Shown here: piece by piece, positions 15,887 through 22,786 of the stretch
Numbering within the stretch: the first letter of the stretch is position 1
How the letters are laid out: each line of letters opens with the position of its first letter
NCBI GenBank assembly: GCA_050330975.1
Contig: JBHJHK010000104.1
Coordinates: 1 to 29,499 of the forward strand
Direction: 5' to 3'
DNA from: JBHJHK01 sp050330975
GTDB taxonomy: Bacteria > Pseudomonadota > Gammaproteobacteria > Competibacterales > Competibacteraceae
DNA: 29,499 nucleotides
Notes under the pieces: model-generated
The model's database searches: none
Told to the model about the DNA's origin: nothing
The model's input: the letters and a program-made list of their open reading frames with translations, nothing else
Program-made: the position numbers and the translations under genes

Positions 15887-16489
15887 TCAGTTGAACTCGA
15901 CCACCGGCGCATCGGCGCTGAGATCCTGGGCGCCCTGACCGGCTGGCGACACCCGTTGCACCCGCACGGTCTCGAGGTTTGAAAAGCTTTCAAATACCAT
16001 GACCGTCAAAGACTCCAATTGATCCATCGCCCCACAGCTGTACTCGTAGCTGGCGTGGAATTCCGAATGACTGCCCTCTTTTTCGCCGTGGTGCGCGTCG
16101 TGCTCGTCGTCGTGGTGGTCTTCGCCGTGGTGGTGCTCGTCGTGGTGCTCCTCCATACCGTACTCCACTTCGACGGCGGCGTTGACCAGCTCACAACCGG
16201 CGGCGGCGGGAATCTGGAACAGATTGGCGGCGTCCTCCAGAGTGGCGATGGCGCTGTCCACCGCCGCCTGGTCCTCGTCGCTCTCGGGGGGGTGGCCAAA
16301 GCCCACCGCGTCGATCCCCGTCAAATGCAGTTCCATTGCCAAGGTATTGCCGTCGACGACGGCGTTGAGTTCCGCGGCCCCGTGGACGTGGGCCCCCATC
16401 TGGCGCTCGATGTGCTCTGCGCCCAAGGCGAGGGGAGCTGCGGCGACGACCAATACACTGCCGGCCAACAACGTTGGGTTAATACTCAT
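15887..16489 (-). CDS. zrgA: ZrgA-like periplasmic zinc-binding protein (DUF2796)
   Basis: A 200-residue protein with a signal peptide (about 1-23, ending ALGAEH). DUF2796 hallmarks follow: MGAHVHGAAELNAVVDG, LHLTGIDAVGF, a His/Asp/Glu-rich segment at about 113-145 and the late FHASYEYSC. The His cluster is the expected zinc-binding region. In Vibrio the homologous ZrgA is a zinc-regulated periplasmic protein supporting growth under zinc limitation. The start is ATG at 16489 with GAGG about 10 nt upstream. It is second in the operon, after a DUF2946-like gene. No convincing Zur box was seen upstream. Confidence 0.88.
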   Translation of the reverse strand: MSINPTLLAGSVLVVAAAPLALGAEHIERQMGAHVHGAAELNAVVDGNTLAMELHLTGIDAVGFGHPPESDEDQAAVDSAIATLEDAANLFQIPAAAGCELVNAAVEVEYGMEEHHDEHHHGEDHHDDEHDAHHGEKEGSHSEFHASYEYSCGAMDQLESLTVMVFESFSNLETVRVQRVSPAGQGAQDLSADAPVVEFN

Positions 16490-16528
16490 GATTGCAAGAC
16501 CTCGATGGCAAAAGGGTTAAAACGTCGA

Positions 16529-16966
16529 TCAAAGTGAAGGGGAAACCAACGGGAACACCATTGAGACCATGGGGCCATGGGGTGGGGCGCGGATCCGGTA
16601 GCTGACACGGGGCTCGGCGAAGGGCGTGCCCATGGCTTTGACGACGGTAACCGCCAGGGCTGGACAGAGGCCAACCGCTGGGTTGGACGGCAGGAGAAAG
16701 TGATCGAGGTTGACGGTGGCCAGGCACAGAGGACACAGTGCCGCGTCGCTGTGCTGGTCAGGGCAGGGGTTGACGGGGTCGTGGGAGTGGAGATGGGGAC
16801 GACCGCTAAACTGAGCTTGGAGCGCGTGGAGGCGCTGGTGAAAGTGGGCTTGTAAATGATCTTGGAGGTGGGTAAGGGCGTGGAGAGTTTGGAGACCCCG
16901 ACCCACCACCAACGCCCACAGCAGCAAGAACCCCAACCCCAGGGCCCGTGAGGTCGGGGGAGGCAT
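16529..16966 (-). CDS. DUF2946-like membrane protein at the head of the zinc operon
   Basis: About 145 residues from ATG 16966. There is a membrane helix at 8-22 (LGLGFLLLWALVVG), a His-rich stretch at 29-64 that includes HLHSHD, the motif CPLCLATVNLDHFLLP (78-93) and a second hydrophobic segment (97-110). The C..C with a following DH pattern is typical of DUF2946 proteins, which accompany copper or zinc transport genes. The frame is open back to an ATG at 17047, but that extension has no signal-like character, so the shorter start is preferred; neither has a strong SD. It lies 39 nt upstream of zrgA. The His and Cys content suggests metal sensing or binding, unproven. Confidence 0.7.
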   Translation of the reverse strand: MPPPTSRALGLGFLLLWALVVGRGLQTLHALTHLQDHLQAHFHQRLHALQAQFSGRPHLHSHDPVNPCPDQHSDAALCPLCLATVNLDHFLLPSNPAVGLCPALAVTVVKAMGTPFAEPRVSYRIRAPPHGPMVSMVFPLVSPSL

Positions 16967-17107
16967 GGACCGGCGGGGCTTGAACCCAGCGGTCGAGGGG
17001 GATCGCCGCGACCGCCAACAACCCTTAGCTCGCGGTGGATACCCCATCCATGGCCTTGCCCACTCAAGAGTGGCGATCGGACTAACCGCCGATGTTCCCG
17101 ATTGTAT

Positions 17108-17569
17108 TCATCCGATTTTCCTGATTGTATTCGTCATAGTATCGTGTATGACTTTCGACAGGTTCGCCATAATTTGCGTGATTTGCTGCTGCTTTTGAAG
17201 GGAAGACTGCAAATCAATATTGGCCAATTGGGTGTCATCACCTATGAGCTGCAAATCCTCCTGCCATTTTTTGATCATTTCTTCTGGGGTAATCTGTTCT
17301 GCAGGGGTTGGACCGAAGGCAGAGGGATTTGACAGCTGGCCCACGAGTTCCGCGGGTGATTGGGCGGCAAAGCTTGCCATCGGGTTTCCCCTGGCGCCCT
17401 GGGGGGGGGAATCGCCTTGAAGCCAGTCCTCAAAAGAGTCCTGGGCATTGCGCAAGTTGCGCCGCTTTTCCAGCTGAGCGGCCGCCGCATCGGCCCCATC
17501 TAAAGCTGCTGATTCAGCCACTGCAGTCTGTTGGGTGTAGAAATTGGCGAGGGTTTCGAAGCCGTTCAT
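17108..17569 (-). CDS. small helical protein, possibly type III secretion rod/needle-like
   Basis: A 153-residue protein without signal peptide, Cys or membrane helix. The N-terminal 45 residues are Ala/Glu-rich and helical, the middle (50-95) is Pro/Gly/Ser-rich and likely flexible, and the C-terminus (about 96-153) is a long predicted helix. That helix contains DLQSSLQKQQQITQIMANLS and ends DTMTNTIRKIG. A flexible N-part with an amphipathic C-terminal helix ending near I-R-K-I-G resembles type III secretion inner-rod or needle subunits. The similarity is of pattern only, but an SctJ-like gene lies 6.5 kb away. The start is ATG at 17569, with no clear SD. It may be read separately from fpr, which ends 114 nt upstream. 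Confidence 0.6.
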   Translation of the reverse strand: MNGFETLANFYTQQTAVAESAALDGADAAAAQLEKRRNLRNAQDSFEDWLQGDSPPQGARGNPMASFAAQSPAELVGQLSNPSAFGPTPAEQITPEEMIKKWQEDLQLIGDDTQLANIDLQSSLQKQQQITQIMANLSKVIHDTMTNTIRKIG

Positions 17570-17609
17570 GGTGTGTGTCCCATGGCGAGGTCGCGATTAA
17601 GACCGGGGA

Positions 17610-17638
17610 GTGTTCGATTGAATAGACTCATTGAACAC
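17610..17638. repeat. inverted repeat upstream of the rod/needle-like gene
   Basis: GTGTTC (17610-17615) and GAACAC (17633-17638) flank an AT-rich 17-nt centre in the 114-nt gap between fpr and the 17108-17569 gene. It could be an operator for the latter. There is no T-run, so it is unlikely to be a terminator. Confidence 0.4.
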
Positions 17639-17683
17639 CAAACGCCACCGGGAAAACACGCTACTTTGCCACCAAAGTCCGGT

Positions 17684-18460
17684 CTACTTTTCCACAAAAG
17701 CCCGCTCGATGACGTAGTCCCCGGGCTCCCCCATCCGGGGGCTGATGACAAAGCCCCGGGCATCCAACAGCTCCCGGACGTCCTTGAGCATGGAGGGTCC
17801 GCCGCAGATCATGGCCCGATCCACAGCTGGGTCCAAGGGCGGTACCTTTAAATCTTCGAATAACTTGCCCGTCTCGATCAAGGTGGTCAAGCGCCCCTGG
17901 TGGTGAAAGGCCTCCAGGGTCACCGAGGGATAGTAGCGCAGCTGGCTTTGCACCATCTCACCAAAGAATTCATTGTGGGGCAATTCTTCTTCGATGAGCT
18001 GACGGTAGGCCAACTCGCTCACCTGGCGCACCCCATGGAATAAAATGACCTCTTCAAAGTGCTCATAGGTCTCGGGGTCTTTGATGATGCTCAAAAAAGG
18101 AGCCAAACCCGTGCCCGTAGCCAATAAGTACAGCCGTTTGCCGGGCTTTAGGTCGTCGATGACCAACGTCCCCGTGGGCTTGCGGCTCACCAAGACGCCA
18201 TCCCCCACCTTGAGGTGCTGCAGGCGCGAGGTCAAAGGCCCGTTGGGGACCTTGATGCTAAAGAATTCCAAGTGCTCTTCGTAGTTGGCGCTGGCGATGC
18301 TATAGGCCCGCATCAGGGGCTTTTGCTCCACCTCCAGGCCAATCATCACAAATTCGCCATTGCGAAACCGCAGCCCGTCGTCCCGGGTGGTGGTAAAGCT
18401 AAACAGAGTGTCGTTCCAGTGATGGACGCTCAAAACCTGCTCAGATGCGTTACTAGCCAT
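17684..18460 (-). CDS. fpr: ferredoxin/flavodoxin-NADP+ reductase
   Basis: A 258-residue cytosolic FAD enzyme moving electrons between NADPH and ferredoxin or flavodoxin. The FAD domain (1-100) has RAYSIASANY and VPNGPLTSRLQHLKVGD. The NADP domain (110-258) has LLATGTGLAPFLSII, ILFHGVRQVSELAY and MICGGPSMLKDV. It ends in AFVEK, the C-terminal extension of the bacterial subclass IA type. The length is standard. The start is ATG at 18460. It lies 99 nt downstream of cobW in the same direction, behind an AT-rich leader (18461-18530) that may hold its own promoter, so co-transcription with cobW is uncertain. Confidence 0.95.
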   Translation of the reverse strand: MASNASEQVLSVHHWNDTLFSFTTTRDDGLRFRNGEFVMIGLEVEQKPLMRAYSIASANYEEHLEFFSIKVPNGPLTSRLQHLKVGDGVLVSRKPTGTLVIDDLKPGKRLYLLATGTGLAPFLSIIKDPETYEHFEEVILFHGVRQVSELAYRQLIEEELPHNEFFGEMVQSQLRYYPSVTLEAFHHQGRLTTLIETGKLFEDLKVPPLDPAVDRAMICGGPSMLKDVRELLDARGFVISPRMGEPGDYVIERAFVEK

Positions 18461-18559
18461 GGGTGATTTCTATATAACCGATTGAATTGAAAGAAGTTGA
18501 TAGTTTTATGTTCCCATGTCTTACTCTAGCAGAACCCCTCCCTGGGCAAAACTGACCCC

Positions 18560-19741
18560 TCAAAGAGCCCCCGGGAGATGGGCGCGGAGTTGGCGTTCCA
18601 AGGTGGCCTCGTCGAGGTCAAAGCCGATGAACACCAGTTGGGTAAGCCTTGGCTCATCGTTGAGCCAGCGGCGGTCGAAGTAGCGCTCAAAGCGGCGCCC
18701 CACCCCCTGAATCACTTGGCGCATGGGTTTGCCGGGCACGGCCACAAAGCCCTTGATGCGGTAGAGGGCGTGGTCCGCCACCAAGGCTTCCAGGGCCCGC
18801 TGCAACGCTGCGCCATCCACCTCGGGTAGTGTCACCACCGCGGTGTCAAAGGCATGGTGATGGTGATGGCCGTGATGCTCGTGGCCGTGATGTTCGTGGC
18901 CGTGATGGTGGTGATGTTCGTCGCCGTGATGCTCGCCGTGGTGATCCCGCCGGTGATGGATATGGTCCTCGGCGGCGTGGCCGAGTCCCAGTAAGACCTC
19001 CAGGGCCAGTTGGCCATAGCTCGCCTCCACCCGCTTCACCGCCGGCGGCAGCGCCCCCTGCAGGCGATCCCCAAGGGCGCTGCGGGCGGCGGTGTCCAAT
19101 TGATCGACCTTGTTGATCACCACCAAGTCGGCAGACCCCAGTTGGTCTTCAAACAGCTCCTGGAGGGTGGAGGCGTGGTCCAAATTGGGGTCGGCGCTGC
19201 GCTGGGTGGCCACCGCATCGGGGTCGGCGGCGAATTGACCCGCCGCCACCGCCGGGCCGTCCACCACGGTGACCACGGCGTCGACGGTGAAGGCCGCCTT
19301 GATCTCCGGCCAGTTAAAGGCCTGGACGAGGGGCTTGGGCAACGCCAGTCCCGAGGTCTCGATGAGCAAATGATCCAGCTGCTCCCGGCGCTGGGCGAGT
19401 TCGCGCATCACCGGAAAAAATTCCTCTTGGACGGTGCAGCACAGACAGCCGTTGGCCAGCTCGATGACCCCATCGACGGCCCCCCCCTCGTCGCAGCCCA
19501 GACCCCACTCCCGCAACACGGCACCGGCAATCCCCAAGCTGCCAAACTCATTGACGATAACGGCGATGCGCCGCCCCCTGGCCTCGGTCAATACATGGCG
19601 CAACAGCGTGGTTTTGCCGCTGCCCAAAAAGCCCGTCACCACCGTGGCGGGGAGCTTGGTGGCGGCTGATGGCCCGCTGGGGGATCGTTGGGGGGACAGG
19701 CCCGAGGAGGGCCCCTCCCCGGTGGGAATAGACGCACTCAT
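18560..19741 (-). CDS. cobW: CobW-type G3E GTPase, cobalt chaperone for B12 synthesis
   Basis: A 393-residue P-loop GTPase of the COG0523/G3E family. Walker A is GFLGSGKT (37-44). The metal-binding CXCC reads CLCC (99-102). The Mg/switch region is LLIETSGLALP and the guanine motif is NKVD (210-213). A long His/Asp/Glu-rich insert lies at about 260-297, followed by the CobW C-terminal domain (KGFVAVPGKPMRQVIQGVG). The start is ATG at 19741 behind AGAGG; the frame upstream is riboswitch RNA, not protein. Control by the cobalamin riboswitch at 19790-19945 argues that this member delivers Co2+ to the B12 pathway (CobN chelatase) rather than serving zinc stress. No other cob genes are in the window. 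Confidence 0.92.
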   Translation of the reverse strand: MSASIPTGEGPSSGLSPQRSPSGPSAATKLPATVVTGFLGSGKTTLLRHVLTEARGRRIAVIVNEFGSLGIAGAVLREWGLGCDEGGAVDGVIELANGCLCCTVQEEFFPVMRELAQRREQLDHLLIETSGLALPKPLVQAFNWPEIKAAFTVDAVVTVVDGPAVAAGQFAADPDAVATQRSADPNLDHASTLQELFEDQLGSADLVVINKVDQLDTAARSALGDRLQGALPPAVKRVEASYGQLALEVLLGLGHAAEDHIHHRRDHHGEHHGDEHHHHHGHEHHGHEHHGHHHHHAFDTAVVTLPEVDGAALQRALEALVADHALYRIKGFVAVPGKPMRQVIQGVGRRFERYFDRRWLNDEPRLTQLVFIGFDLDEATLERQLRAHLPGAL

Positions 19742-19752
19742 GGCTAACCTCT

Positions 19753-19768
19753 GCGGGGGGCACCCCGC
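19753..19768 (-). promoter_or_regulatory. hairpin between riboswitch and cobW SD, possible expression platform
   Basis: GCGGGG (minus strand, 19768-19763) pairs with CCCCGC (19758-19753) around a 4-nt loop, ending directly against the AGAGG Shine-Dalgarno of cobW. With no T-run it would act on translation initiation rather than as a terminator. The link to ligand binding is inference. Confidence 0.5.
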
Positions 19769-19789
19769 CCCCGGTGGTGGGATCGATGG

Positions 19790-19945
19790 CGGCGGCAGGT
19801 CTCCTGGCTCGCGCCTACTCGCGATCCCACCCCGCCTTCCCAGGGGTTGCCCAGTGGCCGTGGGGTGGATCTCGGCGCGCACAGTTGGGGGGGCAGCCGC
19901 GGGCTCGCCGAATGATATCGGCCCACCGCGGTCCCTCTTCGTTTC
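19790..19945 (-). promoter_or_regulatory. cobalamin (B12) riboswitch controlling cobW
   Basis: The minus strand shows the conserved core elements of the AdoCbl riboswitch in order. These are GAGGGACCGCGGTG (about 19937-19924), GGCTGCCCCCCCAACTGT (about 19897-19880), GGCCACTGGG then GGGAAGGCG (about 19859-19832), and the B12 box AGCCAGGAGACCTGCC (19809-19794). The cobW ATG lies 53 nt past the box. B12 binding is expected to reduce cobW expression. Outer boundaries are approximate. Confidence 0.93.
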
Positions 19946-19974
19946 CCAAATCCAAGGGAAAAACCGCCAAAGCG

Positions 19975-20003
19975 ATCATCGCGGCACCCCAAGAACCTGT
20001 CAA
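19975..20003 (-). promoter_or_regulatory. promoter for the riboswitch-cobW transcript
   Basis: On the minus strand TTGACA (20003-19998) is followed, after 17 nt, by GATGAT (19980-19975). Transcription would begin near 19968, just upstream of the riboswitch core. The -35 is perfect and the -10 is a 4/6 match. A short hairpin, GTCAAGGG with CCCTTGAC (19999-20018), overlaps the -35. Confidence 0.55.
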
Positions 20004-20109
20004 GGGTGAGCCCTTGACGCCGGAGGAGACTGTGGGCGAAAGTTGGCCAACTCTTCATCCGCCCACGGGTAACCTCCCCGTTACCCCACGCCTTCGTCCC
20101 TTATCTCCC

Positions 20110-20532
20110 ATGCGTCCAGACCCTTTCCGCCCCGCCGTCGTGGTCTGCGAGACCTGCGGCTATGACCCCAACCGCCCCGAGGCCGAGCGCCCCGGGCGAC
20201 GACTATTCCGCGTCCTGGAAGAACGGGTCGCCGCCGGAGTTATCGAAGACCCCCAGGCCTTCGACCTGGTGACCACCCGTTGTCTCATGGCCTGTAAGCG
20301 CCCCTGTAATGTCCACCTCCGGGCCCCCGACAAAATGCTCTACGTGGTGGGGGATCTGCCCTGGGATGCCACGGGGGCCGATATCGTCCTCGACTACTTC
20401 GCCAAGTACTTGCAAAGCGCCGATGGCGTGGTGCCCTACCGCCAATGGCCCGAAGGCATCAAGGGGCGCTTTGTCGCCCGCATTCCCCCCGTCTTTACCG
20501 CCGTGCCCGACAACTCAGCCGACGATCCCTAA
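20110..20532 (+). CDS. DUF1636 thioredoxin-like metal-binding protein
   Basis: A 140-residue cytosolic protein of the DUF1636 family, with a thioredoxin-like [2Fe-2S] ferredoxin shape. It has VVCETCGYDP near the N-terminus and TTRCLMACKRPCNVHLRAPDK in the middle, which supply four to five Cys for a metal centre, then LYVVGDLPWDATGADIVLDY. Homologues often neighbour cobalamin genes, consistent with the divergent riboswitch-controlled cobW. The start is ATG at 20110, where homology begins; the open frame upstream overlaps the riboswitch region and is not protein-like. No strong SD is visible. The PCuAC gene follows after 17 nt, probably on the same transcript. Confidence 0.85.
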   Translation: MRPDPFRPAVVVCETCGYDPNRPEAERPGRRLFRVLEERVAAGVIEDPQAFDLVTTRCLMACKRPCNVHLRAPDKMLYVVGDLPWDATGADIVLDYFAKYLQSADGVVPYRQWPEGIKGRFVARIPPVFTAVPDNSADDP

Positions 20533-20549
20533 CGACCAGGAGTAATGCC

Positions 20550-21074
20550 GTGTTGCGATCCACCCTCCTCGCCGTCAGCTTGGTGCTCAGTGCCCAGGCC
20601 ATGGCCGATGATTTCACAGTTGGCGACATCGCCATCGACCATCCCCACGCCCGGGAGACCCCGGGAATGGCCATGGTGGGGGCCGGCTACATGACCCTCG
20701 TCAACCGTGGCGCCCAGCCCGACCGCTTGATCCGGGCCGAGGCCCAGGTGTCCGAGACCGTGGAACTCCACACCCACACCATGGAAGATGGGGTCATGCG
20801 TATGAGGGAGGTGAAAGCCATTGAGGTGCCCGCCCATGGCGAAACCGCCCTGGAGCCCGGCGGTCTGCACGTGATGTTCATCGACCTCAAGGCGCCTTTT
20901 GTGGCCGGGGAGCGCTTCCCCGTCACCTTGACCTTTGAAAACGCCGGGGAAGTCCAGGTGGAATTTGCCGTCGAGGCCCCCGGGCAAGGTGGTCGGGGAA
21001 TGGATCACGGCAATGGCCACGGCGGCCACGGCGGCCACGGCATGGACCACGACCAAGACCACGAGCCAAAGTAA
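20550..21074 (+). CDS. PCu(A)C-family periplasmic copper chaperone
   Basis: A 174-residue exported copper-binding protein with a signal peptide (about 1-19, ending QAMAD). The copper site fits the family formula H-x10-M-x21-H-x-M exactly: His74, Met85, His107 and Met109 (in VELHTH, VMRM and GGLHVMF). A His/Gly/Met/Asp-rich tail (about 145-174) may add low-affinity copper sites. PCuAC proteins deliver Cu(I) to cytochrome oxidase in the periplasm. The start is GTG at 20550, 7 nt after AGGAG. It follows the DUF1636 gene by 17 nt. No partner such as a Sco protein is visible. Confidence 0.93.
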   Translation: MLRSTLLAVSLVLSAQAMADDFTVGDIAIDHPHARETPGMAMVGAGYMTLVNRGAQPDRLIRAEAQVSETVELHTHTMEDGVMRMREVKAIEVPAHGETALEPGGLHVMFIDLKAPFVAGERFPVTLTFENAGEVQVEFAVEAPGQGGRGMDHGNGHGGHGGHGMDHDQDHEPK

Positions 21075-21104
21075 AGCCACAGCCACAGCCACAGCCACAG
21101 CCAC
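21075..21104. repeat. five tandem copies of AGCCAC
   Basis: A perfect hexanucleotide array lies just past the PCuAC stop codon, between convergent genes. It may be a slippage product. If the stop were lost, the array would extend the His-rich tail in some frames. Confidence 0.9.
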
Positions 21105-21125
21105 TAGTCGACGACGGCCAAGCCC

Positions 21126-21581
21126 CTAGGATGGGCCAGCTTCCCCCTCGGGGTCATCGGCGCGGCGTCGGTTCTCCTCTGTCAGCCGGGCGAAGGCGGC
21201 GAGGGTCTCTTCCCCCACGTGGTGCTCCAACCCCTCGGCGTCGAGCTCCGCCGCCTCGCGGCTGACGCCGATGGCCAACAAAAATGCCAATACGATCTGG
21301 TGGCGCTCCCGGGACTGCTGGGCGAGGGCTTCGCCTTCGTCGGTGAGAAAAATCGATCGGTAGGGCCGGCTCACCACCAAGCCATCCCGCTGGAGCCGGG
21401 CGATGGTCTTGTTTACCGTGGCGTTGCTCACCCCGAACTGCTCGGCGAGGTCCACCGCCCGCGCTTCCCCTTGAACTTCGATGAGTTCGGCGATCATCTC
21501 GACGTAGTCCTCGGCCATCTCCACTTGATGGGCGGCGCGGACGTGGGAAAAGCGTTGGGCTCTGCGCTTGGTGGATGTCAT
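21126..21581 (-). CDS. mntR: manganese-responsive transcriptional regulator (DtxR family)
   Basis: A 151-residue metalloregulator. The winged helix is DYVEMIAELIEVQGEARAVD followed by LAEQFGVSNATVNKTIARLQ and RDGLVVSRPYRSIFLTDEGE. The dimerisation/metal part contains SRERHQIVLAFLLAIGV and LDAEGLEHHVGEE, which supply the His/Glu ligands of the MntR site together with the early Asp-Tyr-Val-Glu. There is no SH3 domain, which fits MntR rather than DtxR. Its promoter faces the manganese transporter promoter, so Mn-bound MntR most likely represses both. The start is ATG at 21581. Confidence 0.9.
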   Translation of the reverse strand: MTSTKRRAQRFSHVRAAHQVEMAEDYVEMIAELIEVQGEARAVDLAEQFGVSNATVNKTIARLQRDGLVVSRPYRSIFLTDEGEALAQQSRERHQIVLAFLLAIGVSREAAELDAEGLEHHVGEETLAAFARLTEENRRRADDPEGEAGPS

Positions 21582-21619
21582 CGGCGGGTCGCGGGCCGGA
21601 CAGTTTAAGCGGGGTTGCC

Positions 21620-21648
21620 ATCATGACCCTTCTAAGGCTTGGGGTCAA
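21620..21648 (-). promoter_or_regulatory. mntR promoter
   Basis: On the minus strand TTGACC (21648-21643) and CATGAT (21625-21620) are separated by 17 nt. An AAGCCTTA half site similar to those at the mntA promoter lies in the spacer, which suits autoregulation. Confidence 0.5.
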
Positions 21649-21678
21649 TTTTTAGCCTTGACTAAACTTTTAGGCTTT
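21632..21678. promoter_or_regulatory. candidate MntR operator region
   Basis: Three AGCCT/AGGCT half sites lie here: CTAAGGCTT at 21632, TTAGCCTTG at 21652 and TTAGGCTTT at 21670. The palindrome TTTAGCCTTGACTAAA (21651-21666) overlaps the mntA -35. Position between divergent mntR and mntABCD supports MntR binding; the exact motif is inference. Confidence 0.55.
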
Positions 21679-21685
21679 CTATAAT
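21658..21685 (+). promoter_or_regulatory. sigma70 promoter of the manganese transporter operon
   Basis: TTGACT (21658-21663) and a perfect TATAAT (21680-21685) are separated by 16 nt. Transcription should start near 21692, giving a leader of about 110 nt. I see no conserved core of the yybP-ykoY manganese riboswitch in it. Confidence 0.75.
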
Positions 21686-21804
21686 TCATTCAACCAGAAC
21701 CACGACTTGTTGGCTGAGCAACATCGGCGGTCAGTCGTTGTCTCAAACCGTGAGTATCGCCAACCAAGCGTCACCGTGCGTGATCTAGGCCCAGGAGATT
21801 TCCC

Positions 21805-22782
21805 GTGAAACGCATTTTGCCCTTGCCTGCGTTGTTCATCGCCGGTTTGCTCGGCTCGATCAACGTCGCTCCCGCCATTGGCGCCGATTCAAAAGCCGAA
21901 CCTTTGACCATCGTCACCACCATCGCCCAGGTAGCCGACGCCGTGCGCCAAGTGGCAGGTGAGCGCGCCGACGTCACGGCCCTCATGGGGGAGGGGGTGG
22001 ACCCCCACACCTACCGCCAGACCCGGACCGATATCGTCCGCCTCAGCCGGGCCGATCTGGTGTTTTGGAACGGGCTGTACCTCGAAGCCCAGATGGAGGA
22101 CTTTCTTCGCCGCTTGGCCGCCACCAAGCCGGTGGTGGCCCTGGCCGAGGAGCTTCCCCAGGAGCGCTTGCTGAGCCACGAAGACTACCCCGGCAAGTTC
22201 GACCCCCACGTGTGGATGGATGTGTCGTTGTGGCGCGAGGTCGTCCGCCAGGCCAGAGATGCCCTGGTGGAATACGACCCCGATTACGCCGCCACCTACG
22301 CCGCCAACGCCGAGGCCTATTTGACCCAACTCGAACAACTCGAGGGTTACGTCGTGGAGGTACTCGCCTCGGTGCCCGCCCCCCAGCGGGCAGTGATCTC
22401 GGCCCACGACGCCTTTAACTACTTCGGCGAGGCCTATGACTACCAGGTGTTGGGGATCCAGGGCTTGAGCACCGAGAGCGAGGCGGGCTTGGGGGAAATC
22501 GAGCGTCTGGTGGATTTCATCGTCGAAAACGACATCCAGGCCGTCTTTGTCGAGACCTCTGTCGCCGATCGCAACGTCCAGGCCCTCATTGAGGGGTCGG
22601 CGGCCAGGGGTCACGAGGTGACCATCGGCGGTAGTCTGTTCTCCGACGCCATGGGGAAACCGGGCAGCTACCGGGGGACTTACCTGGGCATGATCGACCA
22701 CAACGCCACCCTCATCGCCAACGCCCTGGGCGGAGAAGCCCCCGAGGCTGGCTTCCAGGGCAAACTCGACGGAGAATCTTGA
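21805..22782 (+). CDS. mntA: manganese ABC transporter, substrate-binding protein
   Basis: A 325-residue cluster A-I binding protein. A signal peptide (about 1-27) is followed by LTIVTTIAQVADAVRQVAG. By alignment with PsaA-type proteins the metal ligands are His68 (DPHTY), His135 (DPHVWMD), Glu224 (STESEAG) and Asp281 (SLFSDAMG), a His2-Glu-Asp set that favours Mn2+ over Zn2+. The middle of the protein lacks the His-rich loop of ZnuA. The start is GTG at 21805 behind AGGAG. It heads a four-gene operon with ATPase and two permeases and is divergent from mntR. The order matches Sit/Mnt/Tro systems (sitA equivalent). Confidence 0.92.
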   Translation: MKRILPLPALFIAGLLGSINVAPAIGADSKAEPLTIVTTIAQVADAVRQVAGERADVTALMGEGVDPHTYRQTRTDIVRLSRADLVFWNGLYLEAQMEDFLRRLAATKPVVALAEELPQERLLSHEDYPGKFDPHVWMDVSLWREVVRQARDALVEYDPDYAATYAANAEAYLTQLEQLEGYVVEVLASVPAPQRAVISAHDAFNYFGEAYDYQVLGIQGLSTESEAGLGEIERLVDFIVENDIQAVFVETSVADRNVQALIEGSAARGHEVTIGGSLFSDAMGKPGSYRGTYLGMIDHNATLIANALGGEAPEAGFQGKLDGES

Positions 22783-22786
22783 TACC

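Noticed and set aside
16967..17107. Zur box upstream of the zinc operon
   Set aside because: No sequence close to the known AT-rich Zur palindrome was found; only a weak ATCGG/CCGAT dyad and a GATTGTATTC direct repeat that overlaps the upstream gene.
19774..20109. N-terminal extension of the DUF1636 protein
   Set aside because: The open frame runs through the riboswitch region on the opposite strand and has no domain similarity; homology starts at the ATG at 20110.
21692..21804. yybP-ykoY manganese riboswitch in the mntA leader
   Set aside because: The leader is long enough, but I could not find the conserved loop motifs; MntR control explains the context.
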